From JAFKFH01 sp017307375 (GTDB lineage Bacteria > Pseudomonadota > Alphaproteobacteria > Ferrovibrionales > Ferrovibrionaceae): a stretch of DNA of 64,000 bases. Of this stretch, positions 23,825 through 32,961 are shown in pieces (the first letter of the stretch is position 1; every line of letters begins with the position of its first letter). Under the pieces are notes generated by a model. The model was not told the DNA's origin, made no database searches, and saw only the letters and a list, made by a program, of their open reading frames with translations. The translations under genes and the position numbers were made by a program. Location of the stretch: the NCBI GenBank assembly GCA_965229335.1, contig OZ245874.1, forward strand, positions 5,642,001 to 5,706,000, written 5' to 3'.

Positions 23825-25411
23825 ATGCTCGGGATCAGCGGCGACATCATCTTCACCTTGGGCCACGGCGTCGGCATCCTGGCGCTGGTCATCGCCGCCT
23901 ACTCGTTCCTGGTTCGCGGGCCGCAGGCCGGCTCGCGACTGGCCGACGTCCTGACCGGTGTCATCTTCGGCGCCGCGGCCGTGGTGTCGATGCACGACAC
24001 GGTCGGCGCCGCGCCGGACATGGTGTTCGACCCCCGCAACATGCTGATAGCCCTGGCCGCACCGTTCGGCGGACCGGTCGCGGCTGCCGTCGGCGCCGGT
24101 CTTGCCGGGGCCTACCGGCTGTCTCTGGGGGGACCAGGGATATGGGCCGGATCCGCGTCGATCCTGGTGGCGGCTCTGGCAGGGCTGGCATTCAGCCGCC
24201 TTTTCCGGCCGCGTGACGGGGCCTATCGCGCCCGCGATCTGGCGCTGCTCGGCCTCGTGGCATCGTTGTGCCAGGCGACGGTTTTCCTGATGCCGCTCGA
24301 CCGCGCCCTGCCCGCCTTCGAGCGGGGTGTCCTGCCGCTGACGGCCGTCACCGTCGCCGGCGTGATGGCGCTCGGCCTGGCGCTGGGATCGACGCGCCGC
24401 CGGCTGATCGTCGAGGCCCGCAACAAGGAACGTGACGCGCTGTTCCAGGCGATCTTCCACAACACCGCCGACTGCTTTTACCTGTCGCGACGCGAGGCCG
24501 CCGGCCGCTACACGCTCTACGACGCCAATGCCGCGGCCCTCGCCAAGCTCGGCCGCAGCCGCGAAGACGCGATCGGCCGCGACCTCGCCGATCTTTATCC
24601 GGCGGCGATCGCAGCCAAGATCGTCGGCGATCTGGAACGCTGTGCGCTGAGCCGCGAGGTCCAGCATTTCGAGGACAATCAGGGCGGCCTGCAGAGTTGG
24701 GAAATCATCCTCGTGCCGATCCCTGGTGCCGACGGCGAAGTGAAGTACATTCACGGCAGCAGCCGCGACATCACCTGGCGGGTGATGGCCGAGGCGCGGC
24801 TGAAGGACGCCGCCACCACCGACATGCTGACCGGCCTGTCCAACCGCCGCGCCTTTCACGAAACCGCGTCGGCAGCGGTCACGCAGGCTTTTCGCCAGCG
24901 CCGGCCGCTGGCCGCGCTGATGATCGATACCGACCACTTCAAGGCGATCAACGATCGTCACGGCCACGATGTCGGCGACGTCGTGCTGGTGGCCCTGGCC
25001 GATACGCTGCGCCGGCAGGCGCGACAGGGCGATCTGCTGGCGCGGCTCGGTGGCGAGGAATTCGCGCTGATCATGCCGGCGACCGACGAGGTCGATGCCG
25101 CCGTCATGGCCGAACGCGTCCGGCTGGCGGTCGAATCGACCCCGATCCTGACCCGCGCCGGCCACCTGCGACTGACCGTCAGCGTCGGGGTCGCCGCGCT
25201 GGGGCCGACGATGACGACGCTGGACCAGTTGCTGCAGGGCGCCGACCAGGCGCTCTATCGGGCCAAGCGGGACGGCCGCAACCTCGTCCGCGTCGCCGGG
25301 TGCCACCCCGCGCCCGCATCCGGGCCGGCGCCGGCGCCCGTCGGGGCCGAAGTCATCGACCTCGACGAATACGCCCGGCGCTGCCGCAATTCGCGCCTGA
25401 CGCAGCTGTGA
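23825..25411 (+). CDS. Diguanylate cyclase with LytS-like 5TM sensor and PAS domain
   Basis: A 528-residue protein. The N terminus (to about 195) has five or more membrane segments of the 5TM-5TMR_LYT type, with the diagnostic NMLIALAAPFGGPVAAAVGAG region. A PAS domain follows (about 210-330), then a GGDEF domain with active-site GGEEF near residue 409. An intact RxxD inhibitory site (RQGD) lies five residues before it. It should make cyclic di-GMP with product feedback. The chosen ATG (23825) has AAGGAAA upstream; an earlier ATG at 23720 would add a basic, unlikely leader. The ligand of the 5TM domain is unknown; LytS-type domains have been linked to pyruvate and other small molecules. Confidence 0.85.
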   Translation: MLGISGDIIFTLGHGVGILALVIAAYSFLVRGPQAGSRLADVLTGVIFGAAAVVSMHDTVGAAPDMVFDPRNMLIALAAPFGGPVAAAVGAGLAGAYRLSLGGPGIWAGSASILVAALAGLAFSRLFRPRDGAYRARDLALLGLVASLCQATVFLMPLDRALPAFERGVLPLTAVTVAGVMALGLALGSTRRRLIVEARNKERDALFQAIFHNTADCFYLSRREAAGRYTLYDANAAALAKLGRSREDAIGRDLADLYPAAIAAKIVGDLERCALSREVQHFEDNQGGLQSWEIILVPIPGADGEVKYIHGSSRDITWRVMAEARLKDAATTDMLTGLSNRRAFHETASAAVTQAFRQRRPLAALMIDTDHFKAINDRHGHDVGDVVLVALADTLRRQARQGDLLARLGGEEFALIMPATDEVDAAVMAERVRLAVESTPILTRAGHLRLTVSVGVAALGPTMTTLDQLLQGADQALYRAKRDGRNLVRVAGCHPAPASGPAPAPVGAEVIDLDEYARRCRNSRLTQL

Positions 25412-25895
25412 CTTTACCGGCCCCCCACGTGTACCGATAACATCGATCGCATCGGCTTCACGACGACGGGATCCAGCAGATGATGGGAACGTCACTTACC
25501 GTTGCGGCGGCGATCGATGGCCTGTCGGCCACCCGGAACGTCCTGAACAAGACCTGAGACGGGTTGCGGCGCGCGCCGGTCTGCCGCCCCCGCAAGACCG
25601 ACGACTTGGACCCGCCAGGCCGATCCGGACGCGGATCGTGCCGCCGCCTGCCGGCCCTGACGCGGGGCCGGACCAGGACCGTGTTCGGGTCGCGCGCGCC
25701 GCACCCTCCCCCTTTTCGCGCGGGCTCGTCCTGCAACCGCTGATCGCCGGTGCCCCCGGAACCATCGTCCCTGCGCCGCCACGACCAGGCAGGCCGCCGT
25801 CATGGTCGGACGACCGGAGAACTGGCCGGGTATGCCGTCGTTCATCGTCTGGTCGATCAGCCGGGCAAGCGGGGCCCCGCCGTGCCGGTTCCCTG
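25412..25895. other. Gene-poor 484-bp intergenic stretch
   Basis: I see no convincing gene here. All long frames are arginine-rich mirror frames without ribosome-binding sites. A 25-codon frame starts at 25480 (MMGTSLTVAAAIDGL) without a good site. No terminator, repeat or RNA gene was recognised. Confidence 0.4.
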
Positions 25896-26939
25896 TCAGA
25901 CCGTCGCGACCGGGGTGACCGGCGAGCCGACCGCGCCGGGAAGACGCAACGGCGGCGCGGTCAGCAAGAAGCGGCTGCGGCCCTGGCGGCGCAAGTGCTG
26001 CGCGAGATCGGTCAGAAACCAGAGCTCACCCAGCGGGATACCGAGATGGAACAGGCAGAGTTCATGCAGCGGCAGCGCAGCATGTCGACAATCACCGCCA
26101 TCCTTGGCCGGCAACCCTTCGACCGCGTAGTTGTCGGCAATCAGCGCGGCGATGCCGCTGTCGCGGATCCAGTTGCGCAAGGCAGGGTCCCGGCCATCCA
26201 GCACCGCGCAAAGATCGTCGACGACGGCGGCGGTCGGATTGCCGCCCATCTCGACCAGGCATTGGGCGAAACCGGTATGCAGGCACAGCATGTCCCCGGG
26301 TTCGACGACGACGTTGTCCGCGGCCATCGCCGCGACCAGTTCGGCATGGCCGATAAAGCGCCGCCCGCGGCCGTAACGGGCCTCCAGGTCGACCAGCACC
26401 GCGCGCCCCTGGATGGCCTTGGCCGCCATCACCTCGACGCCGAGCGCCCCGGCACCGCGATGGCGCCCCTCGGGCGTGCCCTTGCCCAGATAATCGCGCG
26501 GCCCGCTGATGTCGGCGCCTGCGCGCCAGCCATTGTAGAACACCGCCTCGGGCTTGCCGTCGCCGTCGACATCGAACATGCCCCCGAAATGGCTGAGGGC
26601 GTCCCACTGCGTTGAATATTGCAGGCAGATCAGGACTTTGTCGTCGCAGGTGACGTCGGTGTGGCGGGCATCGTCGTGGCCCAGCGGATAGGTGAAGCGC
26701 GGCCGCTCCTCCGGTCCGGTGGGCGACAGGACGGGTGCGAAGCGACGCGGGTTGAGGACGCTGCCGCCGGGCAGGTCGAGCGGCAGCGACAGACAGAAGC
26801 TCAAGCCTTCCCGCACTTCCGCAATGCCCTGGAGAACTTTCTCCGGCGTCAGCAGGTTAAGCCGTCCCAGCTGGTCGTCGGGGCCGAAATCGCCCCAGGT
26901 CGATCCGTCAGGACGGTAGCGCCAGCGCCCGGTCGCCAT
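25896..26939 (-). CDS. Cyclase-family metal-dependent hydrolase (kynurenine formamidase-like)
   Basis: A 347-residue cytoplasmic protein of the cyclase/KynB superfamily. The metal-binding region reads QYSTQWDALSHFGGMFD, where the family usually has H-x-D and H residues. The C-terminal block HELCLFHLGIPLGELWFLTDLAQ is diagnostic for the longer bacterial members (around 320-350 residues), which are mostly uncharacterised. A hydrolytic ring or amide cleavage is expected; the substrate is not readable. It follows hspQ by 22 bases in the same direction. Confidence 0.8.
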   Translation of the reverse strand: MATGRWRYRPDGSTWGDFGPDDQLGRLNLLTPEKVLQGIAEVREGLSFCLSLPLDLPGGSVLNPRRFAPVLSPTGPEERPRFTYPLGHDDARHTDVTCDDKVLICLQYSTQWDALSHFGGMFDVDGDGKPEAVFYNGWRAGADISGPRDYLGKGTPEGRHRGAGALGVEVMAAKAIQGRAVLVDLEARYGRGRRFIGHAELVAAMAADNVVVEPGDMLCLHTGFAQCLVEMGGNPTAAVVDDLCAVLDGRDPALRNWIRDSGIAALIADNYAVEGLPAKDGGDCRHAALPLHELCLFHLGIPLGELWFLTDLAQHLRRQGRSRFLLTAPPLRLPGAVGSPVTPVATV

Positions 26940-26961
26940 GTCGATGCCTGCCCCCCGGAGA

Positions 26962-27300
26962 TCAGTGCCCCATCGGGGCGCGCAACAGGTAGAAGCCGCC
27001 CTTCAGCTCGCCGAACAGCCTCGCCACTTCGGGATGCCGCACCGGTTCGCCGGTCTCGTCGGGCAGCAGGTTCTGCTCGGAGACGTAGGCGACATAGGTC
27101 GAATCGGCATTCTCGGCCAGCAGGTGATAGAATGGCTGATCCTTGTGCGGCCGAACTTCGGCCGGAATCGACTGATACCATTCCTCGGTATTGTTGAATG
27201 TGGGATCGACGTCGAACACCACGCCGCGGAAAGGAAACACGCGGTGGCGCACGACTTGGCCGATGGTGTACTTGGCCTGACGGTTGACGCGCTGGTTCAT
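26962..27300 (-). CDS. hspQ: Heat shock protein HspQ (hemimethylated-DNA-binding YccV family)
   Basis: A 112-residue protein matching HspQ: KYTIGQVVRHRVFPFRGVVFDVDP at the N terminus, then NNTEEWYQSIP, DQPFYHLLAE and YVAYVSEQNLLPD. HspQ was described as a hemimethylated-DNA-binding factor that restrains DnaA and later as a specificity factor and substrate of Lon. Length is normal. It is divergent from gspE and shares with it a 146-bp region that contains a nested palindrome. Confidence 0.93.
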   Translation of the reverse strand: MNQRVNRQAKYTIGQVVRHRVFPFRGVVFDVDPTFNNTEEWYQSIPAEVRPHKDQPFYHLLAENADSTYVAYVSEQNLLPDETGEPVRHPEVARLFGELKGGFYLLRAPMGH

Positions 27301-27334
27301 CCGCCCAGTTTACGGCGCGAAGCCGCGGCGTTTC

Positions 27335-27361
27335 AATCGGCCCGATGCATCGGCGCCGATT
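27335..27361. promoter_or_regulatory. Nested palindrome in the hspQ/gspE divergent region
   Basis: CCGATGCATCGG (27342-27353) is a perfect 12-bp palindrome. It is flanked by AATCGG (27335-27340) and CCGATT (27356-27361), which form a second, outer inverted repeat almost on the same centre. It lies 35 bases before the hspQ ATG, well placed for control of either gene. Confidence 0.5.
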
Positions 27362-27446
27362 CGCGACACGGGAATAGCCGGCTTGAACCCGGGGGACGGG
27401 TTCTCTACGTTGCGGAGCAGATTTGCCTGAAGGAACCCGTCCGGCC

Positions 27447-29210
27447 ATGGCGTTGACCGCCGACCCCGTCGAGATTTCCCTGCCGCCCCTCGACCCGGCG
27501 CTGGCCCCGCTCGGCCAGTTGCTGGTCGCCGCCGGCTTCATCTCGAACGACGAACTCGATCGCGCGCTGGCCTTTCAGCGCCAGTTCGGCGGCCGGCTTG
27601 GCGGTGTCCTGGTACGTATGGGGACCTTGTCGGAAGAACGGCTGCTCGACACGCTGTCGCGCCAGCTTGCCATGCCCGTGGCCACCCCCGACCGCATTCC
27701 CGGCAATGCCGCGCCGTTCCAGGCGCTGATCGAGGAATCGGGCCTGCCGATCGACTGGTGGCTCGATCAGGCCGTCCTTGCCTGGACCGACGACGAGCGC
27801 GTGGTCAACGTCATCGCCCGCGACCCGCTGAGCCCGATCGTCCAGGAAGTGATCTCGCAGGCCTTCGGCACGCGCGAAGTCACCTGGTGGCTGACCGCCA
27901 ATCAGGAACTCGACAAGGCGCTGCACCTGGTCCGCCAGGTGCAGGAACGGCTGGAAGCGAAATCCGGCCTCGACGATGTCGCCCATCTGCGCGAACTGGC
28001 GGAAGGCGCGCCGATCGTCGAGCTGGTCTCCAACATGTTCGCCCAGGCCTTCAACGAGGGGGCCTCCGACATCCATGTCGAGCCGGAGGAGCGGTTCTTC
28101 CATTTCCGCTTCCGCATCGACGGCATCCTGCATACCCGCCTGACCCTGCCGCGCGATCGGTTCGATGCGGTGGCCAGCCGCGTCAAGCTGATCTCCGGCA
28201 TCGACATCGCCGAACGCCGCCTGCCGCAGGACGGCCGCCTGTCGCTGCGCCTGTCGGGCGAGGAGATCGACGTGCGCGTCTCCTGCCTGCCCGGCGTCTG
28301 GGGCGAATCGATCGTGCTGCGCCTGTTGCCGAAGGAGCGCAAGGCCTTCCGGCTGGACAAGATCGGCATGGAGGCCGATACGCTGGCCCTGTTCCACCGC
28401 GTCGTGGCCGAGCCGCACGGCGTCGTGCTGGTCACCGGCCCCACCGGCTCGGGCAAGTCGACGACGCTTTATGCGACGCTCGAGGCGATCAACAACGGCG
28501 AAGACAAGATCATCACCGTCGAAGATCCGGTCGAATACAACGTCAAGGGCGTCAGCCAGGTCCAGGTCCTGTCGGAAATCGGCTACACCTTCGCCCGCGC
28601 CCTGCGTTCGATCCTGCGCCAGGATCCCGACATCATCATGATCGGCGAAATCCGCGACCTCGAGACCGCCGAGATCGCGATCCAGGCATCGCTGACCGGA
28701 CATCTGGTGTTCTCGACCCTGCACACCAACGATTCGCTGTCGGCCTTCACGCGGCTGATCAACATGGGCGTCGAACCGTTCCTGGTCGCCTCGGCCCTGA
28801 CCGCGGTGCAGGCCCAGCGGCTGGTGCGCGGGCTGTGCCCGCAATGCAGCGAGCCCGAGCCGATGCCGCCGACCGCGCGCGCCATCGTCGACGATCTGCG
28901 CCGGCGCTTCCCCCGTTTCTTCGAAAGCGCGCCGAATTTTCGCAAGCCCGTCGGCTGTCGCGCCTGCCAGGGATCGGGGTATCGCGGCCGTCTCGGCGTC
29001 TATGAACTGGCCGCCGTCTCCCCGGCATTGTCGGAAGCGATCATGCGCCAGGCGACGCCGCCCGAACTGCTCAAGATCGCGCGCGGCGAAGGCTTCCGCA
29101 CGCTGCGCGAGGACGGCATCATCAAGGCATGGCGGGGCGAGACCACGGTTGCCGAGGTGTTGCGCATGACCGGCCTGGGTGAAGGCCAGGGCGACGAAGC
29201 GGAAGGCTGA
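27447..29210 (+). CDS. gspE: Type II secretion / pilus assembly ATPase GspE
   Basis: A 587-residue ATPase. The N-terminal GspE_N domain contains PLGQLLVAAGFISNDELDRAL. The core has the Walker A GPTGSGKSTTLY near residue 330, the Asp box (ITVEDPVEYNVKG), Walker B (IIMIGEIRDLETAEIAIQA) and the His box (LVFSTLHTNDS). A CPQC...CRAC tetracysteine zinc insert lies near 460-505. The ATG at 27447 is used; an earlier TTG adds eight residues. gspF follows with a one-base overlap. It would drive pseudopilus or pilus assembly from the cytoplasm. No secretin or other late gsp genes are present in the window. Confidence 0.92.
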   Translation: MALTADPVEISLPPLDPALAPLGQLLVAAGFISNDELDRALAFQRQFGGRLGGVLVRMGTLSEERLLDTLSRQLAMPVATPDRIPGNAAPFQALIEESGLPIDWWLDQAVLAWTDDERVVNVIARDPLSPIVQEVISQAFGTREVTWWLTANQELDKALHLVRQVQERLEAKSGLDDVAHLRELAEGAPIVELVSNMFAQAFNEGASDIHVEPEERFFHFRFRIDGILHTRLTLPRDRFDAVASRVKLISGIDIAERRLPQDGRLSLRLSGEEIDVRVSCLPGVWGESIVLRLLPKERKAFRLDKIGMEADTLALFHRVVAEPHGVVLVTGPTGSGKSTTLYATLEAINNGEDKIITVEDPVEYNVKGVSQVQVLSEIGYTFARALRSILRQDPDIIMIGEIRDLETAEIAIQASLTGHLVFSTLHTNDSLSAFTRLINMGVEPFLVASALTAVQAQRLVRGLCPQCSEPEPMPPTARAIVDDLRRRFPRFFESAPNFRKPVGCRACQGSGYRGRLGVYELAAVSPALSEAIMRQATPPELLKIARGEGFRTLREDGIIKAWRGETTVAEVLRMTGLGEGQGDEAEG

Positions 29211-30415
29211 TGCCCGAATTTTCCTACGAGGCGGCCAACGCCGAAGGCCGCATGATGAAGGGCCAGATCAGCGCCGGCTCGCTGCGCGAGGCGCAACGGT
29301 CGTTGCGTGCGCAGGGGCTGTCGCCGGTCGAGATCGGCCTGGCGACGGTCAAGGCCAAGCCCAAGCGGGCGCCAAAGAAGAAGAGCGGCCGCCAGGACCA
29401 GATCCTGGTGATGGGCGAACTGGCGGTACTGCTCGACGCCGGCGTCGCGCTGGCCGAGGCGGTGAAGTCGCTCGGCCATTCCGACCTGCCCCTAGATCTC
29501 TCCCAGGCCTTCGACCAGATCGAGCGGGCGCTGCGCCAGGGCCAGCGCTTCTCGGTCGCGCTGAAGGCCAATCTGCCCATGCTGCCGACCTATGTCCATC
29601 AGCTGGTCGCGGCCGGCGAGATGACCGGCCAACTGGCCGAGGCGTTGCGGGACGGCGCCGCGCAGATGGACTACGACTTCCGCGTCCTGCAGGAGATTCG
29701 CAACGCGCTGGTCTACCCGTCGGTCCTGGTCGGGGCCGGCGTCACGGCCGTGCTGTTCATCTTCATCGTGGTCGTGCCGCGCTTCGCCGCCATGTTCCAG
29801 TCGGCGCGGGTCGAAATCCCGATGCTGTCCAAGATCGTGCTGACCATCGGGCTGTTCACCCGCGACAATCTTCTGGAACTCGGCCTCGGTTTCGGCCTGT
29901 TCGTCGTCACCGTGCTGATGCTGTCGCGCCGCCCGGCGGTGCGCGCCGCGGCCATGGAAGTCGCGCCGAAGCTGCCGCTGTTCGGCGGCTGGCTCGACGA
30001 GACCGAGGTCGGCCGCTGGGCGGCGATGCTGTCCATCCTGCTGCGCAACAAGATTCCCCTGATCCAGGCGCTGGAGCTGAGCCGGTCGGGCCTGCGCGTG
30101 CCCAGCGTGCGCGACCGCATGTCCCAGGTCGAGAAGGCCGTGCGCGGCGGCAAGAGCCTTGCCGATTCGCTGTCGGCCCACACCGAGATGATGCCGATCG
30201 GCCTGAACCTCGTGCGTATCGGCGAGCGGGCCGGCAACCTGCCGGACATGCTGAAGAGCCTCGCGGCGCTGAACGAACGGTCGGCCAAGGACCGGATGAA
30301 GCGGTTCCTCCTGGTGATCGAGCCGATGGCGATCATCATCATCGGCGCCGTGATCGGGCTGATCGTCACCGCGATCATGCTGGCCGTCACCTCGATCTCC
30401 AACATCCAGATCTGA
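29210..30415 (+). CDS. gspF: Type II secretion inner-membrane protein GspF
   Basis: A 401-residue platform protein with the duplicated GspF/PilC domain. The first copy is near 65-190 (VMGELAVLLDAGVALAEAVKSL) and the second near 270-395 (AAMLSILLRNKIPLIQALELS). Three membrane segments follow the usual pattern, the last at the C terminus (AIIIIGAVIGLIVTAIMLAV). Its start shares a base with the gspE stop (TGATG), so they are coupled. It anchors GspE at the inner membrane and helps build the pseudopilus. Confidence 0.93.
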   Translation: MPEFSYEAANAEGRMMKGQISAGSLREAQRSLRAQGLSPVEIGLATVKAKPKRAPKKKSGRQDQILVMGELAVLLDAGVALAEAVKSLGHSDLPLDLSQAFDQIERALRQGQRFSVALKANLPMLPTYVHQLVAAGEMTGQLAEALRDGAAQMDYDFRVLQEIRNALVYPSVLVGAGVTAVLFIFIVVVPRFAAMFQSARVEIPMLSKIVLTIGLFTRDNLLELGLGFGLFVVTVLMLSRRPAVRAAAMEVAPKLPLFGGWLDETEVGRWAAMLSILLRNKIPLIQALELSRSGLRVPSVRDRMSQVEKAVRGGKSLADSLSAHTEMMPIGLNLVRIGERAGNLPDMLKSLAALNERSAKDRMKRFLLVIEPMAIIIIGAVIGLIVTAIMLAVTSISNIQI

Positions 30416-30419
30416 GCCC

Positions 30420-31238
30420 GTGCGAACCGCCACGCGCGCCGCCTATGCCGAGCGGATCGCACGGGTACAGTCGTTCATCTCGGACCATCTCGACGACGAT
30501 CTCGACCTCGACGCGCTCGCCGAGCTCGCCTGTCTTTCGCCGTTTCATTTCCATCGCATCTACCGCTCGATGACCGGCGAGACGCTGGCCGGAACGCTGC
30601 GACGCCTGCGGCTGCACCGGGCAGCCGGCCAGCTGATCGCCGGACGCGTCGCCATCGCCCGCGTCGCAACCGGCGCCGGCTACGGGTCGGTCACGGCATT
30701 CCGCCGCGCCTTCCAGGCATGCTATCGGGCGACGCCCGCCACCTATCGGGCCAGCGCGGCGCGCGCCACCCTGCCGGCGGTGACGATCGGCAGACAGCCC
30801 GCCCTGGTCGTCGCCGCGATTCGCCACCAGGGACCCTACATGGAAATCGGCCGCGCCTTCGAGCGGTTGATCAGCTGGGCGGCTGGCCATGGACTGCTGG
30901 CGGCGCGGCCCCGCAGCTTCGGCATCTATTTCGATGACCCGCAGAGCAAGCCGGCCAGCCAGCTCAGATCCGCGGCGGCACTGCTGGTGCCCGGCGGCGG
31001 CGCCTTGGCTGCGGGCATGGAGTGGCTGGCCATTGCCGGCGGACGGTACGCGGAAGTCGAATTCCGCGGTCCTTACGCAGAACTGGAGCGAGCCTATCGC
31101 GGCCTCTATGGGGTCTGGCTACCGGGATCGGGCGAGGAAGCGGCCGATGGCCCCTGCGTCGAGGAGTATCTGAACGACCCCCGCAACCATCTGCCGTCCG
31201 ACTGGTTGACGGCAGTGCGTCTGCCGCTCATGGCCTAA
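30420..31238 (+). CDS. AraC-family regulator with GyrI-like ligand domain
   Basis: A 272-residue protein starting with GTG four bases after gspF. The N-terminal AraC domain (about 8-110) includes FHFHRIYRSMTGETLAGTLRRLR and SVTAFRRAFQACYRATPATYR. The C-terminal half is a GyrI-like/SOUL-like small-molecule-binding domain (LVVAAIRHQGPYMEIGRAFERL, then EEYLNDPRN near the end). This architecture is that of Rob/BmrR-like and DUF-GyrI regulators that respond to small hydrophobic ligands. It interrupts the gsp cluster; whether it controls it is not known. Confidence 0.88.
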   Translation: MRTATRAAYAERIARVQSFISDHLDDDLDLDALAELACLSPFHFHRIYRSMTGETLAGTLRRLRLHRAAGQLIAGRVAIARVATGAGYGSVTAFRRAFQACYRATPATYRASAARATLPAVTIGRQPALVVAAIRHQGPYMEIGRAFERLISWAAGHGLLAARPRSFGIYFDDPQSKPASQLRSAAALLVPGGGALAAGMEWLAIAGGRYAEVEFRGPYAELERAYRGLYGVWLPGSGEEAADGPCVEEYLNDPRNHLPSDWLTAVRLPLMA

Positions 31239-31342
31239 CTTAATCCTACGGCCGTACAACGTGATTGCCGTCAATGCCGGGCGCCCGGCAAACTGGCCAC
31301 AGTATGACTGCACCGCCCCAACATCCGCTTTTCGGAGCTACC

Positions 31343-32359
31343 ATGACGACCATTTGCAACCGCCTGGCCGCAACCACGATCATCGCCGGCTGCCTGTCGC
31401 TCGGCGTGGCCGCCGGCGAGGCCAAGGCCCAGGCCAGCCAGACCGCGGCGAACGTCTACAATCACGCCGGCGTGGTCATCAACAATCTTGGCCAGACCTT
31501 CTACAGCTACGAGACCGCAAACGGCTACCCGAACGTCAGCTACAATCAGACGACGGGCAAATACACAGTCGACACGGACTGTTCGGGCTGGATCAGCTAT
31601 CTGCTGGGCGGTAGCGCCCCGACCAACTACTCGGGATTCTACAGCTTCTTCGTCAACTACATGGCCAACTTCAAGCAGAACAACCCCGGCTATACGTCGG
31701 GCGACAAATATCCCCAGGCGTTCGTGTTCGCGGCAGGCTTCAAGCAGTTGCAGACCCAGCCGACCGCCATCCCGGGATTTACGTCGGTGACCGACCTGCG
31801 GACGATCCAGAAGGGCGACATCATCGCCTGGTGCGGCACGACTTTCTGCAACGGCAAGGCGTCCAGCGGCGATACCGGCCATGTCATGCTGGCCATCGGA
31901 CCGGCCCAGCCGGTGACGGTCAATTGCAGCACGATCACGACCGCCAACAGCCAGATGTGCAACTCGATCATCCCGACGGCGCTGGGCACGAACAAGATAT
32001 CCCTGCCGGGCGCCGTCTACGCGGTCGAAGTCGCCGACGAATCCTGCCTGTCGCACTACCCGGCGACGGCAAGCAATCCGCCGCTGGCCTCGGCGGGCTG
32101 GCCGTCGAGCCGCACCTTCAACAACCCGGCCTGCAGCCAGACGACCGGCAATGCCAACAGCCTCGGCGGCGGGGTCGGCACCGGCTTCATCTATTTCACC
32201 GTGAATTCCTCCGGCGTGCCGCTGCAGCACCAGTTCGCCGGCGGCGACCCCTTCTTCCCGCAATATACCGCCGGCACCAATGTCGCCACATTCACCACGC
32301 AAGCTGTCGGCCAGACCAATATCGGCCGGCTGGTCGACGTGAACTCGGCGGTCAACTGA
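31343..32359 (+). CDS. Secreted NlpC/P60-like cysteine peptidase or amidase
   Basis: A 338-residue protein with a Sec signal peptide (MTTICNRLAATTIIAGCLSL...AKAQA). A candidate catalytic Cys80 lies in DTDCSGWISYLLGG and His180 in DTGHVMLAIG, with QKGDIIAWC before it. This order (Cys in D-C-S-G, then GDI, then GHV) is that of NlpC/P60-type papain-like enzymes. The insert between them is long, and the C-terminal region is rich in Asn, Thr, Ser and Gly, which fits an extracellular protein. GGAG precedes the ATG. It sits between gspF and gspG and may be a substrate of the secretion apparatus. The exact peptidoglycan or amide target is unknown. Confidence 0.65.
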   Translation: MTTICNRLAATTIIAGCLSLGVAAGEAKAQASQTAANVYNHAGVVINNLGQTFYSYETANGYPNVSYNQTTGKYTVDTDCSGWISYLLGGSAPTNYSGFYSFFVNYMANFKQNNPGYTSGDKYPQAFVFAAGFKQLQTQPTAIPGFTSVTDLRTIQKGDIIAWCGTTFCNGKASSGDTGHVMLAIGPAQPVTVNCSTITTANSQMCNSIIPTALGTNKISLPGAVYAVEVADESCLSHYPATASNPPLASAGWPSSRTFNNPACSQTTGNANSLGGGVGTGFIYFTVNSSGVPLQHQFAGGDPFFPQYTAGTNVATFTTQAVGQTNIGRLVDVNSAVN

Positions 32360-32461
32360 CCGCGATCCCGCGCCGATGCATCGGGGGCGGCGGTTGACCT
32401 GCCGCCCCCGATCGCGATAATCGCGGCGGCCTGCCGACCGCCATTACCGGAGTGTGCCATC

Positions 32462-32950
32462 TTGCTGCTTGCCGCCCGACTGCTCGCCCGCCTGCAGAAC
32501 CGCACCCGCCGCCGCCATGCGCTGGCCGAGGCCGGCATCACCCTTCTGGAAATGCTGGTGGTGCTGGTCATCATCGGTCTGCTGGTCGGCCTGATCGGGC
32601 CGAATCTTCTGGGTCGCGTCGACCGCGCCAAGGTCGACACCACGCTTACTCAGCTGAAGATGCTGAAGGGCGCGCTCGATACGCTGCGCCTCGATGTCGG
32701 CCGCTATCCCACCGCCGAGGAAGGGCTGGCCCTGCTCGTGACGCCGCCGCAGGACCAGACGCTGCGGGCCCGCTGGAACGGTCCGTATCTCGAGGGCGGC
32801 AAATTGCCGCAGGATGGCTGGGGCCGAAACTACGTCTATTCGCTGCCGGGGCGCGACGGCCGCGCCTATGCCCTGTACTCGCTCGGTGCCGACGGCCAGC
32901 CCGGCGGGACCGGCAACGACGCCGAGATCGGCGATCTGCCGCCGAACTGA
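32462..32950 (+). CDS. gspG: Type II secretion major pseudopilin GspG
   Basis: A 162-residue prepilin. The leader ends AEAG, followed by the mature start ITLLEMLVVLVIIGLLVGLI with Glu at +5. The GspG-specific RYPTAEEGLALLV block, the WNGPYLEGGKLPQDGWG loop and the C-terminal Ca-site-like SLGADGQPGGTGNDAEIGD segment are all present. The start is a TTG with GGAG upstream; there is no ATG in a sensible position. It forms the pseudopilus shaft. The leader is longer than usual (about 24 residues). Confidence 0.92.
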   Translation: MLLAARLLARLQNRTRRRHALAEAGITLLEMLVVLVIIGLLVGLIGPNLLGRVDRAKVDTTLTQLKMLKGALDTLRLDVGRYPTAEEGLALLVTPPQDQTLRARWNGPYLEGGKLPQDGWGRNYVYSLPGRDGRAYALYSLGADGQPGGTGNDAEIGDLPPN

Positions 32951-32961
32951 GCCCGCCGCGG

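Noticed and set aside
25480..25557. A 25-codon frame MMGTSLTVAAAIDGL...
   Set aside because: No good ribosome-binding site, no context, and too short to support.
25492..25845. A 117-codon minus-strand frame in the gene-poor stretch
   Set aside because: Arginine-rich mirror-type composition without a ribosome-binding site or domain.
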